Shown in pieces: positions 1-9,248 of a stretch of 64,000 nt of DNA (the stretch's first letter is position 1; the number at the start of each line of letters is the position of its first letter). The position numbers were made by a program, and so were the translations under genes. Source of the DNA: Bogoriella caseilytica (lineage in GTDB: Bacteria; Actinomycetota; Actinomycetes; Actinomycetales; Actinomycetaceae); the NCBI RefSeq assembly GCF_003752405.1, contig NZ_RKHK01000001.1, positions 3,038,001 to 3,102,000 of the forward strand. Direction: 5' to 3'. Under the pieces are notes generated by a model, which saw nothing but the letters and a program-made list of their open reading frames with translations, had not been told where the DNA came from and made no database searches.

Positions 1-1
1 G

Positions 2-262
2 TTCCTGGTGCAGATCCAGGTCGAGGCGCTCGACCGCAACGGCCTGCTCATGGACGTCACCCGGGTGCTCTCGGAGAATCACGTCAACATCCTCTCGGCC
101 TCCGTGACCACCTCCCGGGACCGAGTCGCCATCTCCCGCTTCTCCTTCGAGATGGCCGAGCCCTCCCACCTCGGTCACGTCATGGCCGCCGTGCGTCGCA
201 TCAACGGCGTATTCGACGCCTACCGGATGACCGGGTCCAAGCGCCCGGCGTCGGCGGACTGA
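2..262 (+). CDS. relA: RelA/SpoT (p)ppGpp synthetase, C-terminal ACT domain (partial)
   Basis: Only the last 86 codons are present; the gene enters from the left edge with codons in phase from base 2. The visible segment is a typical RelA-type ACT domain: [14 protein letters not shown], then N-I-L-S-A-S-V and a closing [12 protein letters not shown]. In the RelA/SpoT family this domain senses amino acids or the stalled ribosome and controls (p)ppGpp synthesis and hydrolysis in the cytosol. The neighbours (DUF349 protein, MBL hydrolase, hisS) are the usual actinobacterial company of relA. The catalytic domains lie outside the window, so whether the enzyme is bifunctional cannot be judged. Confidence 0.85.
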   Translation, partial: FLVQIQVEALDRNGLLMDVTRVLSENHVNILSASVTTSRDRVAISRFSFEMAEPSHLGHVMAAVRRINGVFDAYRMTGSKRPASAD

Positions 263-292
263 TTCAGCGCCGCCAGCACTGATCCAGCGCCG

Positions 293-1972
293 CTAATCGT
301 CGCTGGGCTGCAGGGTGGCCACGTGGTCGGTGGTGGCGAAGACGCCTTCCAGTTCAGCCAGGAAGTGCGGGAAGTGCTTGGCGAAACGCCCCAGGTCAGG
401 GCTGTTCTCGAAGCCGCCGAACCAGGCCACCCCGGGCTCGCCATTGGCCGCAGGAGCGAGTTCGGAGAACTTCTCGAGCCATGATTTCGTCTCTCCGAGC
501 ACCACCGCGTAGGGCAGTCCGCGGGAGAAGACCAGTTCACGGTCCGCCTCGGGAATGCCTTCGGGCGCCAGCAGGTGCAGGTGGTGGCGCATCGCGATGA
601 CCTCACCGGCGGCTTGGCTTCCCAGGCCGGTGCGCAAGGGCAGGAAGCGCGGCGCGAGGAGGACCAGGACTCCGGCCCCGATGGTGGCCACGCCGATGAG
701 AGCATGGCCGATGGTGAGAGCGAGCGCGACCCCGCCCACGAAGCCCAGCATGATGAGGGCCCCGCCGATCCAAGTGGGCCAGCCGCGTGCGGTGCGATCG
801 GCGAACCAACCCCGGGCGAAGATCTCACCGTAGATGCCGCCGCGCACGGCACCCAGATCGAGAGCGGTGGCTTCCCCGAGTGAGGAGACCGGCCTGGCCT
901 GCTCATCGGGCGCAAGGCCCGCCACCAGCGTCTGTTCGTAGGGCCTCAGCGCATCGGCGTCACCGGCCCCGCGGGAGACCACCCAGTCCACCGTGTCGTC
1001 GTGATCGCGGACCTCCGCGAAATGCAGGTGCCCGCGCACGGCCAGGCCCACAGTGGCCGCGGCGAGGTCGACGGGGTCCACCGACGCATCGATGAGGGTG
1101 CCGGCCTGCCCGGGAGGGATGTTGTGCGGGGTGACCACGTCGACCTTCTCGCCGTAGGCGATGATGGAGTCGACGTGGCCGGACTCGAGGGCGGCCAGGT
1201 CTCGGCGGCGCGTCACCGCCACGGACACGCTGGCCAGCACGACCAACGCGGCGAGCCCGGCGAAGGCCAGCGCAGCCGGCAGCGTCATGGACAGTGCCCG
1301 GGACAGTGTCATGACTTCGTCCCACTGGGCGCTCACGGGCACGGTGCCATCGGGTAGACCGACCACGATCTCGATGCGGTGCCCGGCGTCGAGTCCGCGC
1401 TGATCGATCTCGAGGATCCCGGAGTGACTGAGGGCCGCGAGGGTGCAGCGCGCCGCGGATTCGGGGGCGCCGGAGCGGCAGTCCGCGAGTGCCATCCGAG
1501 GAGTGGGAGCCAGCACGGCGGCCGTCACCTGTCCGATCTCCCCGTTCCACCAGCCGGTGGGGTACCAGGTGAGAGTCTGCTCGTCAGGGCCCTGGGCCAC
1601 TGCACCGGTGACCGTGTAGGCGATCTCTGTCTCGCCCTCCGGTGCCGTGGCCGTCAGCGAGTCCCCGTCGGCCTCGGCAGCGCCGGCACCCGAGACGGAG
1701 AGGTTCTCCACGGTGTAGACCCGCTCCGCGGCCTCACCGGCCGGCTGCCGCAGTGGCTGGTCCCGGCTCACCTCCATGCCTACTGGCACGGTGATCCGCT
1801 CAGTCACCGCGAGGAGGCCCTCGTCATCGAGCATCAACTCCACGCGAATGGTGGGAGCCGCCTCGTCAGGTGCCTCGCTCTCGGCTTCGTCGGCGCTGGC
1901 CGTGACGGACAGCCCTGCGATGGCAAGGCCAAGAGCGAGCGTGGCGAGGAGGCGAGGAGCACGGCGGCGCAT
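293..1972 (-). CDS. DUF2207 domain-containing membrane protein
   Basis: 559 aa. A signal peptide covers residues 1-27 (R-rich start, hydrophobic core, A-S-A cleavage site). An acidic, mostly beta-type extracellular region follows to about residue 225, with two cysteines (165 and 176). A membrane helix spans about 229-253, then a cytosolic part with a hydrophobic hairpin near 395-440. This layout is that of the DUF2207 (YciQ-like) predicted membrane proteins, whose function is unknown. It converges on relA with only 30 bases between the stops. The ATG at 1972 is chosen because the signal peptide starts immediately there. The family call is from recognised architecture; nothing shows a substrate. 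Confidence 0.75.
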   Translation of the reverse strand: MRRRAPRLLATLALGLAIAGLSVTASADEAESEAPDEAAPTIRVELMLDDEGLLAVTERITVPVGMEVSRDQPLRQPAGEAAERVYTVENLSVSGAGAAEADGDSLTATAPEGETEIAYTVTGAVAQGPDEQTLTWYPTGWWNGEIGQVTAAVLAPTPRMALADCRSGAPESAARCTLAALSHSGILEIDQRGLDAGHRIEIVVGLPDGTVPVSAQWDEVMTLSRALSMTLPAALAFAGLAALVVLASVSVAVTRRRDLAALESGHVDSIIAYGEKVDVVTPHNIPPGQAGTLIDASVDPVDLAAATVGLAVRGHLHFAEVRDHDDTVDWVVSRGAGDADALRPYEQTLVAGLAPDEQARPVSSLGEATALDLGAVRGGIYGEIFARGWFADRTARGWPTWIGGALIMLGFVGGVALALTIGHALIGVATIGAGVLVLLAPRFLPLRTGLGSQAAGEVIAMRHHLHLLAPEGIPEADRELVFSRGLPYAVVLGETKSWLEKFSELAPAANGEPGVAWFGGFENSPDLGRFAKHFPHFLAELEGVFATTDHVATLQPSDD

Positions 1973-2062
1973 GCCGGAACTGTAGCGCGCGGCGGCGCAG
2001 AGGTGGCATCACCGGGTCCGGTCCCTCACTAGTATCTGAACAGTTGCGGCGAGGGGAGTGGG

Positions 2063-3157
2063 ATGACCGGGTGGAACCCAGAGCCTGATCAGCGCGCGCC
2101 GTCCGGTCAGCCGCCGTGGCCGCCACCGCCAAGGCACGGAACGCCGGGATACGGGCCTGGGCAGCACGGTCTGCAGCCACCGCCAGGCCCACCGGCCCCG
2201 CGGTCCTCTGCCGGCACAGCGGCGATCGCCGTGGTGATCGTCCTGGTCATCATCGTGATTGCAGTCGTGGTGGCGATCCTGGCATCGCTCGCGCGCCTGG
2301 TGCCCGATGAGGCGGCGCCGGCACCCGTCACTCCTATCGCCTCCGAGTCAGCCCCGGCTGATGAGGGCGGCGAGAGCTCTGCCGCAGATCCCGGCACCCC
2401 AGCCGGTACGGAACGGCCCGAGGACACGGCCGGGAGCATTCCGGAGTTCGCCTTCGATGAGCTGGCCGATCACCCGCTCCTGGCTGAGGGCATCGGCCTG
2501 CCCAACCTGGAGTGTGACCTCGCAACGCAGGGGGAGACGCGCTCCGAGATCGAAGCGCATGCCAGCGACGTCATCGACTGCCTGGATCGGATGTGGGAAC
2601 CGGCCCTGCGTGCGGCGGAGATCGAGCACCGCTCGCCCGGTCTGTTCGTGCCCGAGTCCCTGGATGAGATCTCCTCGCCCTGCGGCGACGGAGGCGCGGA
2701 CTACCTCGCCTTCTACTGCCCCACGGATGAGAGCATCTACCTCCCTGTCGATCTCCTCGGCTCGCCGCCCGAGGTCATGCCGCACTACTACGCCTGGATC
2801 GTGGCCCACGAGTACGGGCATCACGTGCAGTACCTCTCCGGTATCGGCCAGGCTTCGGATGCTGAGGAGCGCGCCCGGCGCGTCTTCAGCCCTGGTGCGC
2901 GTGAGGTGCTCCGTCGCCTGGAGATCCAGGCGGAGTGCTTTGCCGGCATGTTCCTGGGATCCTCCGATTCCGCAGGGAATCTCGACATGTCCGACCACTA
3001 CCACGGCTTCATGGAGTGGACCCGAACGGGTGGCCCTTCGGAGACCCACGGTTCGGGGGAGATCCAGGCGCAGTGGTGGAGCGCGGGCTACCTCAGCAAT
3101 CGCACGGCCTCCTGCAACACCTACAGCGCTCCGGCGGAGGAGGTCGCGGCGCAGTAG
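2063..3157 (+). CDS. Membrane-anchored neutral zinc metallopeptidase (YpfJ-like), copy 1
   Basis: 364 aa. Residues 1-50 are a proline/glycine-rich cytosolic tail, 51-77 a single membrane helix, about 78-125 an acidic linker, and the rest an extracytoplasmic peptidase domain. The zinc site is H249-E-Y-G-H253, with E291 in the L-E-I-Q-A-E-C-F-A-G-M segment as likely third ligand. Four cysteines flank the active site and could form disulfides. This matches the putative neutral zinc metallopeptidase family (PF04228); substrates are unknown. A purine-rich GAGGGGAGTGGG precedes the ATG. It starts with the same M-x-G-W-N-P-E peptide as the next gene, so the two arose by tandem duplication. Confidence 0.82.
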   Translation: MTGWNPEPDQRAPSGQPPWPPPPRHGTPGYGPGQHGLQPPPGPPAPRSSAGTAAIAVVIVLVIIVIAVVVAILASLARLVPDEAAPAPVTPIASESAPADEGGESSAADPGTPAGTERPEDTAGSIPEFAFDELADHPLLAEGIGLPNLECDLATQGETRSEIEAHASDVIDCLDRMWEPALRAAEIEHRSPGLFVPESLDEISSPCGDGGADYLAFYCPTDESIYLPVDLLGSPPEVMPHYYAWIVAHEYGHHVQYLSGIGQASDAEERARRVFSPGAREVLRRLEIQAECFAGMFLGSSDSAGNLDMSDHYHGFMEWTRTGGPSETHGSGEIQAQWWSAGYLSNRTASCNTYSAPAEEVAAQ

Positions 3158-3249
3158 GGACGCCGCGGCCGGAGTCATCCGCAGCGCCGTGCCACACAAT
3201 ACGAGAGAGCCTCTACAGTGAGGCCAGGACGAGGAGATCGGGGGAGCGG

Positions 3250-4575
3250 ATGGCCGGATGGAATCCGGAACAGGGCCAACGGCCGGCAGGGCATGTGCCT
3301 CCAGCCGGGCAGCGTCCGCCTCCCTACGGCTCCCAGGCCCGGTCTCCCTACGGTCCGCCTGCCGATCGCCGGCCGTCGGCTTCGCCCTATGGCCCTGCCC
3401 AACCGCCGCCCGGGCAGCCCAGCGCTCCTCCGGCCTACGCCGGCGGTCACGGCCAGCGCCCCCCGGGTTACGTGCAGCAGCCTCAGCGCTACGCTCCGTA
3501 TCCGGCGGCTCCGACCGCAGGGCACCAGGCCCAGGGCTCTGGCGGCTATCCGGGGGGCCCGTATGGCCCGCCCCAGACCTCGCCTCGCTACCTCCCCGCA
3601 CCCGGATTCCGCCCGCGCCGCAGACGTGGTGGCGGCGCGCTCCTGGGGGTCGGCGTGGTCGCGGGCTTCATGATGGTGCTCTCCCTGGGCGTGGCGTGGG
3701 CCTTTTCCGCAGTTTCCAACATTCCTGGGCCCGGTCCCGTGCCCACGCCCGACCCCCCACCGACCACGGCGCCGACGCCCCCGCCTGCCCCGACGCCACA
3801 GCCCACCGACCCGCCGACGGACCCGGTCGACCCGCCTGCTCCCACGCCGGGCACCAGCTCCATCACCTACGACGAGCTCCCGGGTATCCCGCTGCTGAAC
3901 GACCCGGATGTGGGTCTGCCGAACATCGATTGCCCGCTCGCGCCCTTCGGCGCCTCGCTCGCGGAGATCGAGGCGCACTGGACCAGCTCGGTGGATTGCA
4001 TGGACCAGATGTGGGCGCCGGCCCTGGCCTCAGTGAACGTGGGTCATGAGTCGCCCCAGGTGATCATTGTCGAGGAGGCTGTCCAGGCCACCTCGCCCTG
4101 CACCGGTGGCTCCGATGACTTCGCCGCCTTCTACTGCCCGGTCAACAACGGGATCTACCTCCCCATGGACACCATGGGGGTCCAGGCCGACGTGCCACCG
4201 GAGCAGTACCTCTACGTGGTGGCTCACGAGTACGGCCACCACGCCCAGTTCCTCTCCGGCATCCTTGAGGCTGCCCAGCGAGAGCAAATGATCACCGGCT
4301 ACGACAGTGAGGACGGGCTGGAGGTTCTTCGCCGGCTCGAGACTCAGGCGGAGTGTTTCTCCGGCATGTACCTCGGGTCGGCCGACGCCTCAGGCACCCT
4401 GGACGTCGGCTCGCTGTACCAGCCCTTCCTGGACTGGATGTCCAGCTTCGGTCCGTCGGAGACTCACGGCGCGGGCACGGTGCGTGCGCAGTGGTGGAGC
4501 GCCGGCTACCTGCAGAACCGCAGTGCGGCCTGCAACACCTTCGCCGCGAGTGCCGAGGAAGTGGCCGCGGAGTAG
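3250..4575 (+). CDS. Membrane-anchored neutral zinc metallopeptidase (YpfJ-like), copy 2
   Basis: 441 aa, a tandem paralogue of the preceding gene 92 bases downstream. It keeps the M-A-G-W-N-P-E start, then has a longer Pro/Gln/Tyr/Gly-rich cytosolic tail (about 130 residues), one membrane helix near 137-158, a Pro/Thr-rich periplasmic-side linker, and the peptidase domain. The zinc motif is H326-E-Y-G-H330, with a conserved Glu in L-E-T-Q-A-E-C-F-S-G-M. The ATG at 3250 follows GGGGAGCGG and aligns with copy 1; the open frame extends further upstream only through the 3' end of copy 1 in another frame. The stop lies 4 bases from the converging stop of the DUF349 gene. Substrate and physiological role are unknown. 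Confidence 0.82.
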   Translation: MAGWNPEQGQRPAGHVPPAGQRPPPYGSQARSPYGPPADRRPSASPYGPAQPPPGQPSAPPAYAGGHGQRPPGYVQQPQRYAPYPAAPTAGHQAQGSGGYPGGPYGPPQTSPRYLPAPGFRPRRRRGGGALLGVGVVAGFMMVLSLGVAWAFSAVSNIPGPGPVPTPDPPPTTAPTPPPAPTPQPTDPPTDPVDPPAPTPGTSSITYDELPGIPLLNDPDVGLPNIDCPLAPFGASLAEIEAHWTSSVDCMDQMWAPALASVNVGHESPQVIIVEEAVQATSPCTGGSDDFAAFYCPVNNGIYLPMDTMGVQADVPPEQYLYVVAHEYGHHAQFLSGILEAAQREQMITGYDSEDGLEVLRRLETQAECFSGMYLGSADASGTLDVGSLYQPFLDWMSSFGPSETHGAGTVRAQWWSAGYLQNRSAACNTFAASAEEVAAE

Positions 4576-4579
4576 GTGC

Positions 4580-5953
4580 TCAGCCCGCGGCCTTCTCGAA
4601 CATCTGCAGCAGGTTCTTCCGGCCGGTGAGTTGCTCCTGGAGGGAGGCCACCCGTGAGGTCTCCTCTGCCGCCTGCGCGGCTTCAAGCTCGGCCTCGAGC
4701 TTGGTGATCTCCTCACGCAACTGCGCCGTCGGGCCCTCGGCACGCGCCTTCGACTCAGGATTGGACTGGTCCCACTCGGCCTGCTCGGCGTCGCGGATCG
4801 CCTGCTCGACGGCCCGCATCCGGGCCTCGATGGGCTTGACGTCGTCGCGCGGGACCTTGCCGGCGTCTTCCCAGCGGTCCTGGATCGGGCGCAGCGCTTC
4901 GCGGGCCGCCTTGGGATCCGAGACGGGCAGTAGCGCCTCCGCCTCCTCGAGGATCGCCAGCTTGACGGTGAGGTTGTTCTTGTACTCGGCGTCGATCTGC
5001 TCGTTCTCCGCGTTGCGGGCATCGAAGAACACCTGCTGCGCGGCGCGGAAACGCTCCCAGAGGGCGTCGTCCTCCTTGCGCGAGGCGCGGCCGGCGGCCT
5101 TCCACTCGTCCATGAGCGAGCGGTACTCGATGGTGGTGCGGCCCCAGTCGGTGGAGGAGTTGAGCTCCTCGGCCCGTTTGATGAGCTTCTCCTTGGCCGC
5201 CTTGACCTCGTTCTGCTTGGCGTCGAGCTCGGCGAAGAACTGGCGCCGGTTCTTGTCGAAGGTGGTCCGCGCGGCGGAGAATCGCTTCCACAGCGATTCC
5301 TCGACCGGCCGGTCCAGGCGGGGCCCGCTCTGCTGGTGCTTCTTCCACTCCTCGAACAGCTCACGCATCCGCTGGCCGGTCTGCTTCCACTGAATGCGCT
5401 GCGGATCCTGAGCCGCCAGCTTCTCGGCCTCGGTCACCAGTGCCTCGCGCTGCGCCGTGCCCTCGGCCTTGGCGGCCTGACGCTCGGCGGCGACCTCGGA
5501 CTTGCGAGCCTCCCCGGCTTCACGCAAACGCTCGATGTGGGCGCGCAGGCCATCGAGATCACCGACGGCGGCAGGAGCCGCGGCGGCCTCCGTGAGTTGC
5601 TTGAGCGTCTGATCGATCTCGCCCGGGCCGAGCTGGGGCAGGCGAGTCTCGAAGAGCACCACCTGGGCGTGGATGTCGAGGTAGCGGCGCACGTAGAAGG
5701 CGAGAGCCTCGGAGGTGTCGGCGCCGGTGTACTGCCCGACACTGCGCTCCCCGGCGGCCTCGCGCACGTAGACGGTGCCGTCCTCCTCGGCGCGCCCCCA
5801 CTTCGCGGCCTCCGCGGCGGCCTGCTGGTCGACGGGCGGGGCCGGCGGGCGTGCTGCGGGCTGGCCGGACGCAGCGGGCCGGGCAGCTGGCTTGGGGCGC
5901 ACGGTCGCGGGAGAGGGCCGGGGCGTCGGGCGGGGCGTCGGCTGGTCGGTCAC
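4580..5953 (-). CDS. DUF349 domain-containing protein
   Basis: 457 aa. Residues 1-45 are Pro/Ala-rich and low in complexity. The rest is largely helical with repeated W-x(5)-L/R-x-F and R-x-L/I-x-x-x-W units typical of tandem DUF349 repeats, ending in a coiled coil rich in E and A with a Leu/Phe-rich tail. Actinobacterial homologues are found beside relA, as here. A role in the stringent response or ribosome-related regulation has been suggested by context only; there is no enzyme motif. The ATG at 5953 is preceded by AAGGAG (reverse strand), supporting the start. Confidence 0.85.
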   Translation of the reverse strand: MTDQPTPRPTPRPSPATVRPKPAARPAASGQPAARPPAPPVDQQAAAEAAKWGRAEEDGTVYVREAAGERSVGQYTGADTSEALAFYVRRYLDIHAQVVLFETRLPQLGPGEIDQTLKQLTEAAAAPAAVGDLDGLRAHIERLREAGEARKSEVAAERQAAKAEGTAQREALVTEAEKLAAQDPQRIQWKQTGQRMRELFEEWKKHQQSGPRLDRPVEESLWKRFSAARTTFDKNRRQFFAELDAKQNEVKAAKEKLIKRAEELNSSTDWGRTTIEYRSLMDEWKAAGRASRKEDDALWERFRAAQQVFFDARNAENEQIDAEYKNNLTVKLAILEEAEALLPVSDPKAAREALRPIQDRWEDAGKVPRDDVKPIEARMRAVEQAIRDAEQAEWDQSNPESKARAEGPTAQLREEITKLEAELEAAQAAEETSRVASLQEQLTGRKNLLQMFEKAAG

Positions 5954-6131
5954 GTGGGGTGCTCCTTGTGGAAGGGCAGGCCGTAGCCCTGCCCGGATGG
6001 CGGCCCTCGCAGGCCGCGGACGGTCGTGGTCAAGCGTCCGACCAGTCTAGGAGGATGAAGGTCACATTCCGGCAACTTTTCCCACTTTCGGGCGAACCGT
6101 TCCGGTGGCCGGGCGACATAGGCTCGTCACC

Positions 6132-6968
6132 ATGCTTGTGCTGCGTGTGATCGCTCCGGTGCTGGAAACCAACTGCTATGTGGTGGCCGCAGGCCCCGGC
6201 ACGCCCGCGCAGCCGCAGCCCGCCCTGGTGATCGATCCCGGCGCCGGAGCACGCGAGGCGCTCCGTGAGGTGTTCTGCGAGCACCACCTCAGCGTGCACA
6301 CCGTGGCGCTCACCCACGGGCATGCCGACCACCTCTGGGACGCCATCGTGCTCGCCGACGCCGAGCCTGGTGGCGACGCTTGGCCCGACGCCGAGCCCGG
6401 GGCCGCCGCTGACCTCAGAACCGACGCCGCAACGCCGGAGCGCCCCATCTACCTCGGCGCCCCGGACCGCTATCGCCTGGCCGATCCCGCGGGAGCGCTC
6501 GGACCGGAACTCGCCGCGCTCTTCACTCAGCTCACCGAGCCCTATGGCCGGCGCCACTGGGCCATCGAGCGGGGCACGGGCTTCCCAGCGGCCACCCTGC
6601 AGGGTGGGGGAGCGGAGATCGTGCCGGGCGTGAGCCTGCGGGCGGTGCCCGCTCCCGGGCACACCGAGGGCTCCACCGTGCTCCTGTTCTCCGATGAGCT
6701 GCACCCTGCCTCTCACATCGCGCTGCCACGAGGGGCGGATGCCCCGGAGCTCACGCCCGTGCTGGCCTTCACCGGCGATGTGCTCTTTGCCGGCTCCATC
6801 GGGCGCACCGACCTGCCTGGCGGTGACGAGAAGGAGATGACCTCCACCCTGCGCACCCTCGCCCATTCCCTGCCGCCGCACACCGTGGTGCTCCCCGGTC
6901 ATGGGCCGGCCAGCACGCTCGCCACCGAGCGGGTGAGTAATCCGCACCTGCGCAGCGCCTTAGGCTGA
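6132..6968 (+). CDS. MBL-fold metallo-hydrolase (glyoxalase II-like)
   Basis: 278 aa. The metal-binding signature T-H62-G-H64-A-D66-H67 sits after a beta strand, with a later A-P-G-H-T-E-G-S histidine, the F-T-G-D-V-L-F aspartate and P-G-H-G-P near the end: all the ligands of a hydroxyacylglutathione hydrolase-type beta-lactamase fold. Between the first two motifs is an insertion rich in Ala, Pro and Asp (about residues 78-105). Such proteins are regularly encoded between the relA region and hisS in actinobacteria, where the natural thiol ester substrate is unproven. The ATG at 6132 starts on the conserved M-L-V-L-R-V-I core; an upstream in-frame start at 6105 would add nine unlikely residues. 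hisS follows after 4 bases, so they are probably co-transcribed. Confidence 0.85.
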   Translation: MLVLRVIAPVLETNCYVVAAGPGTPAQPQPALVIDPGAGAREALREVFCEHHLSVHTVALTHGHADHLWDAIVLADAEPGGDAWPDAEPGAAADLRTDAATPERPIYLGAPDRYRLADPAGALGPELAALFTQLTEPYGRRHWAIERGTGFPAATLQGGGAEIVPGVSLRAVPAPGHTEGSTVLLFSDELHPASHIALPRGADAPELTPVLAFTGDVLFAGSIGRTDLPGGDEKEMTSTLRTLAHSLPPHTVVLPGHGPASTLATERVSNPHLRSALG

Positions 6969-6972
6969 ACCC

Positions 6973-8322
6973 ATGGCCCGCACCTCCCTCTCCGGCTTCC
7001 CCGAGCTCCTTCCCGAGACCCGCATGGTCGAACAGCGCGCGATCGACTCCCTGCGCCGCAGCTTCGAGCTGCACGGCTTCGCCGGGATCGAGACCCGTGC
7101 CGTCGAGCCTCTGGACCAGCTCTTGCGCAAGGGCGAGACCTCCAAGGAGGTGTACCTGCTGCGCCGGCTGCACGAGGAGTCGGTCGAGGGGCACTCCGGG
7201 ATCGGTCTGCACTTCGACCTCACCGTGCCCTTCGCACGCTACGTGCTCGAGAACGCCGGCAAGCTGAGCTTCCCCTTCCGCCGCTACCAGATCCAGAAGG
7301 CCTGGCGGGGGGAGCGCCCCCAGGAGGGCCGCTACCGCGAGTTCACCCAGGCCGACATCGACATCGTCGGGCGCGACGCCCTGCCCTTCCACCACGACGT
7401 CGAGGTCACGCGCGTGATGGCCCAGGCCATGGCGCGCCTGGCCGACCCTGCGCTGCTCGGCCTGCCGGGCTTCCGCATCCAGGTGAACAACCGCAAGCTC
7501 ATCCAGGGGTTCTACGCCGGGCTCGGGGTGCCCGATCCCGAGGAGGCCATGCGGATCGTGGACAAGCTCGACAAGCTCCCCGCCGAGAAGGTGGGGGAGC
7601 TGCTCACCGAGCTCGAGGGCATCGACGCAGCCATGGCCGATCGCATCCTGGAACTGGCCGGCATTCGTTCCGCCGAGCCGGCCGAGGTGGCCCGGGCCGT
7701 GCGCGATCTGGGAGTCACCCACGAGCTGCTGGATACTGGACTCGAGGAACTGCTCGCACTGCTGAGCGCCTGCGCCGATCTGCATGATGAGCACGTCAGC
7801 ATCGAGGCCGACCTCTCGATCGCGCGCGGGCTGGACTACTACACCGGGACGGTCTTCGAGACCAGGATGACCGGCTACGAGTCTCTCGGTTCGATCTGCT
7901 CGGGTGGGCGCTACGACGCCCTGGCCACCGATGGCAAGACCACCTACCCGGGGGTGGGGATCTCGCTGGGCCTGTCGCGCGTGATCGTGCCGGTCATCGC
8001 GCGCACGGGTCTGCGAGCCTCGCGGCCGGTGCCCTCTGCGGTGCTCGTGGCCGTGGCCGACGAGGAGTCCCGAGCGGCCAGCGAAGCGGTGGCTGCGGCG
8101 CTGCGGACCCGGGACATTCCCTGTGAGGTGGCACCGACAGCCGCGAAGTTCGGCAAGCAGATCCGCTACGCCGATCGTCGCGGGATCCCCTTCGTGTGGT
8201 TCTCCGGCGACGAGGGCGATCAGGTCAAGGACATCCGCTCGGGCGAGCAGGTGGCGGCCGAGGCCGCCACCTGGGCTCCGCCGAGAGACGACCTCGTGCC
8301 GCAGGTGGTCAGCGAGCCGTGA
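6973..8322 (+). CDS. hisS: Histidine--tRNA ligase
   Basis: 449 aa, normal for an actinobacterial HisRS. It charges tRNA-His with histidine in the cytosol. Class II motif 2 is seen in F-R-R-Y-Q-I-Q-K-A-W-R-G-E-R followed by R-E-F-T-Q-A-D-I-D-I-V. The histidine-specific L-D-Y-Y-T-G-T-V-F-E and the motif 3 region S-G-G-R-Y-D are present, with a C-terminal anticodon-binding domain from about residue 350 (V-A-D-E-E-S, then Y-A-D-R-R-G-I-P-F-V-W). The last 14 bases overlap the 3' end of the converging opcA. The ATG at 6973 follows the MBL gene stop by 4 bases. Confidence 0.96.
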   Translation: MARTSLSGFPELLPETRMVEQRAIDSLRRSFELHGFAGIETRAVEPLDQLLRKGETSKEVYLLRRLHEESVEGHSGIGLHFDLTVPFARYVLENAGKLSFPFRRYQIQKAWRGERPQEGRYREFTQADIDIVGRDALPFHHDVEVTRVMAQAMARLADPALLGLPGFRIQVNNRKLIQGFYAGLGVPDPEEAMRIVDKLDKLPAEKVGELLTELEGIDAAMADRILELAGIRSAEPAEVARAVRDLGVTHELLDTGLEELLALLSACADLHDEHVSIEADLSIARGLDYYTGTVFETRMTGYESLGSICSGGRYDALATDGKTTYPGVGISLGLSRVIVPVIARTGLRASRPVPSAVLVAVADEESRAASEAVAAALRTRDIPCEVAPTAAKFGKQIRYADRRGIPFVWFSGDEGDQVKDIRSGEQVAAEAATWAPPRDDLVPQVVSEP

Positions 8323-9220
8323 CCGTCTGGGTGAGCACCCGGCCGTAGATCTCGTCCGGGTCGAGGCGCCGCAACTCCTCGATGAGGGCCACCTCGTTGT
8401 CGCGGCGTGGAAGGCTGACCTTCTGGTCGGTCCGGCCCGGGCGCGAGAGCGTGGCCACGGTCGAGCCGTTGGGCCGGTGCAGGACGATCGGGCCCGCGGC
8501 GGTGTCCATACGTACCTCGGTGAGTGCTCCCGAGGCATCGTCGGAGAGCTCCACCGGGCAGTCCAGCGAGACCTGCAACCAGCCCGAAAGCAGAGAGGCA
8601 GCGGGCAGGCCCGCGTCACCGGTCACGCGCACCGAGTCCACCGCGATGTTGTCCGACTCATCCAGGGCGGCGGCGAGCAGGGCGCGCCACAACGTCAGCG
8701 ATGACCAGGAGAGGTCGGTATCGCCTGGGGTATAGCCGTGAGCGAGATTCGCCAGCGCACGCAGCGGGTCGGCGCAGCGCGCGGCCTCGGTGATCCGGCG
8801 CTGGGAGAGTGAGCCCATCAGGTCCTCACCCGGATTGCTCGGCGGCGACTGCGGCCACCAGGTCACGATCGGGGCGTCGGGAAGCAGCATGGCGGTCACC
8901 AGGCTGGCCGCGGAGGATCCGGCTCCACCTCGGGGCTGGAGTACCACCACCTCGGAGGCGCCGGCGTCCGCACCCACACGGATCTCGGCGTCCAGGCCGG
9001 CCTCGCCCTCGCCGTCGGGCATCGCGACGATCACTCGCATGGGGTGTTCGTAGGAGGCGCCGTTGGCCGTGCGGATCGCCCGCTCGGCGCCCTGCCGGTC
9101 ATCAGGCAGGATCACCAGGGTCAGCACGCGGCCCAGGGCCACGGCGCCACCCTTCTCCCGGACGTCGACCAGGCGGGATTCCACCTTCGCCGAAGTGGTG
9201 TCGGTCAGCGTCACAATCAT
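8309..9220 (-). CDS. opcA: Glucose-6-phosphate dehydrogenase assembly protein OpcA
   Basis: 303 aa. It carries the OpcA hallmarks: an N-terminal half with V-L-T-L-V-I-L and the P-I-V-T-W-W-P-Q-S-P-P segment near the middle, followed by D-L-S-W-S-S-L-T-L-W-R. OpcA is needed for active glucose-6-phosphate dehydrogenase in actinobacteria and cyanobacteria, and it lies 28 bases downstream of zwf on the same strand. It is the last gene of this operon: its 3' end runs 14 bases into hisS on the other strand, so the pgl gene that often follows opcA is not here. Start ATG at 9220 is preceded by a GGAGC-like ribosome binding site. Confidence 0.92.
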   Translation of the reverse strand: MIVTLTDTTSAKVESRLVDVREKGGAVALGRVLTLVILPDDRQGAERAIRTANGASYEHPMRVIVAMPDGEGEAGLDAEIRVGADAGASEVVVLQPRGGAGSSAASLVTAMLLPDAPIVTWWPQSPPSNPGEDLMGSLSQRRITEAARCADPLRALANLAHGYTPGDTDLSWSSLTLWRALLAAALDESDNIAVDSVRVTGDAGLPAASLLSGWLQVSLDCPVELSDDASGALTEVRMDTAAGPIVLHRPNGSTVATLSRPGRTDQKVSLPRRDNEVALIEELRRLDPDEIYGRVLTQTVTAR

Positions 9221-9248
9221 CGCGCAGCTCCTTGCGTGCAGCTATCGG

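Noticed and set aside
6769-8619. 616-codon frame antisense to hisS
   Set aside because: Shadow frame; HisRS motifs are complete on the plus strand.
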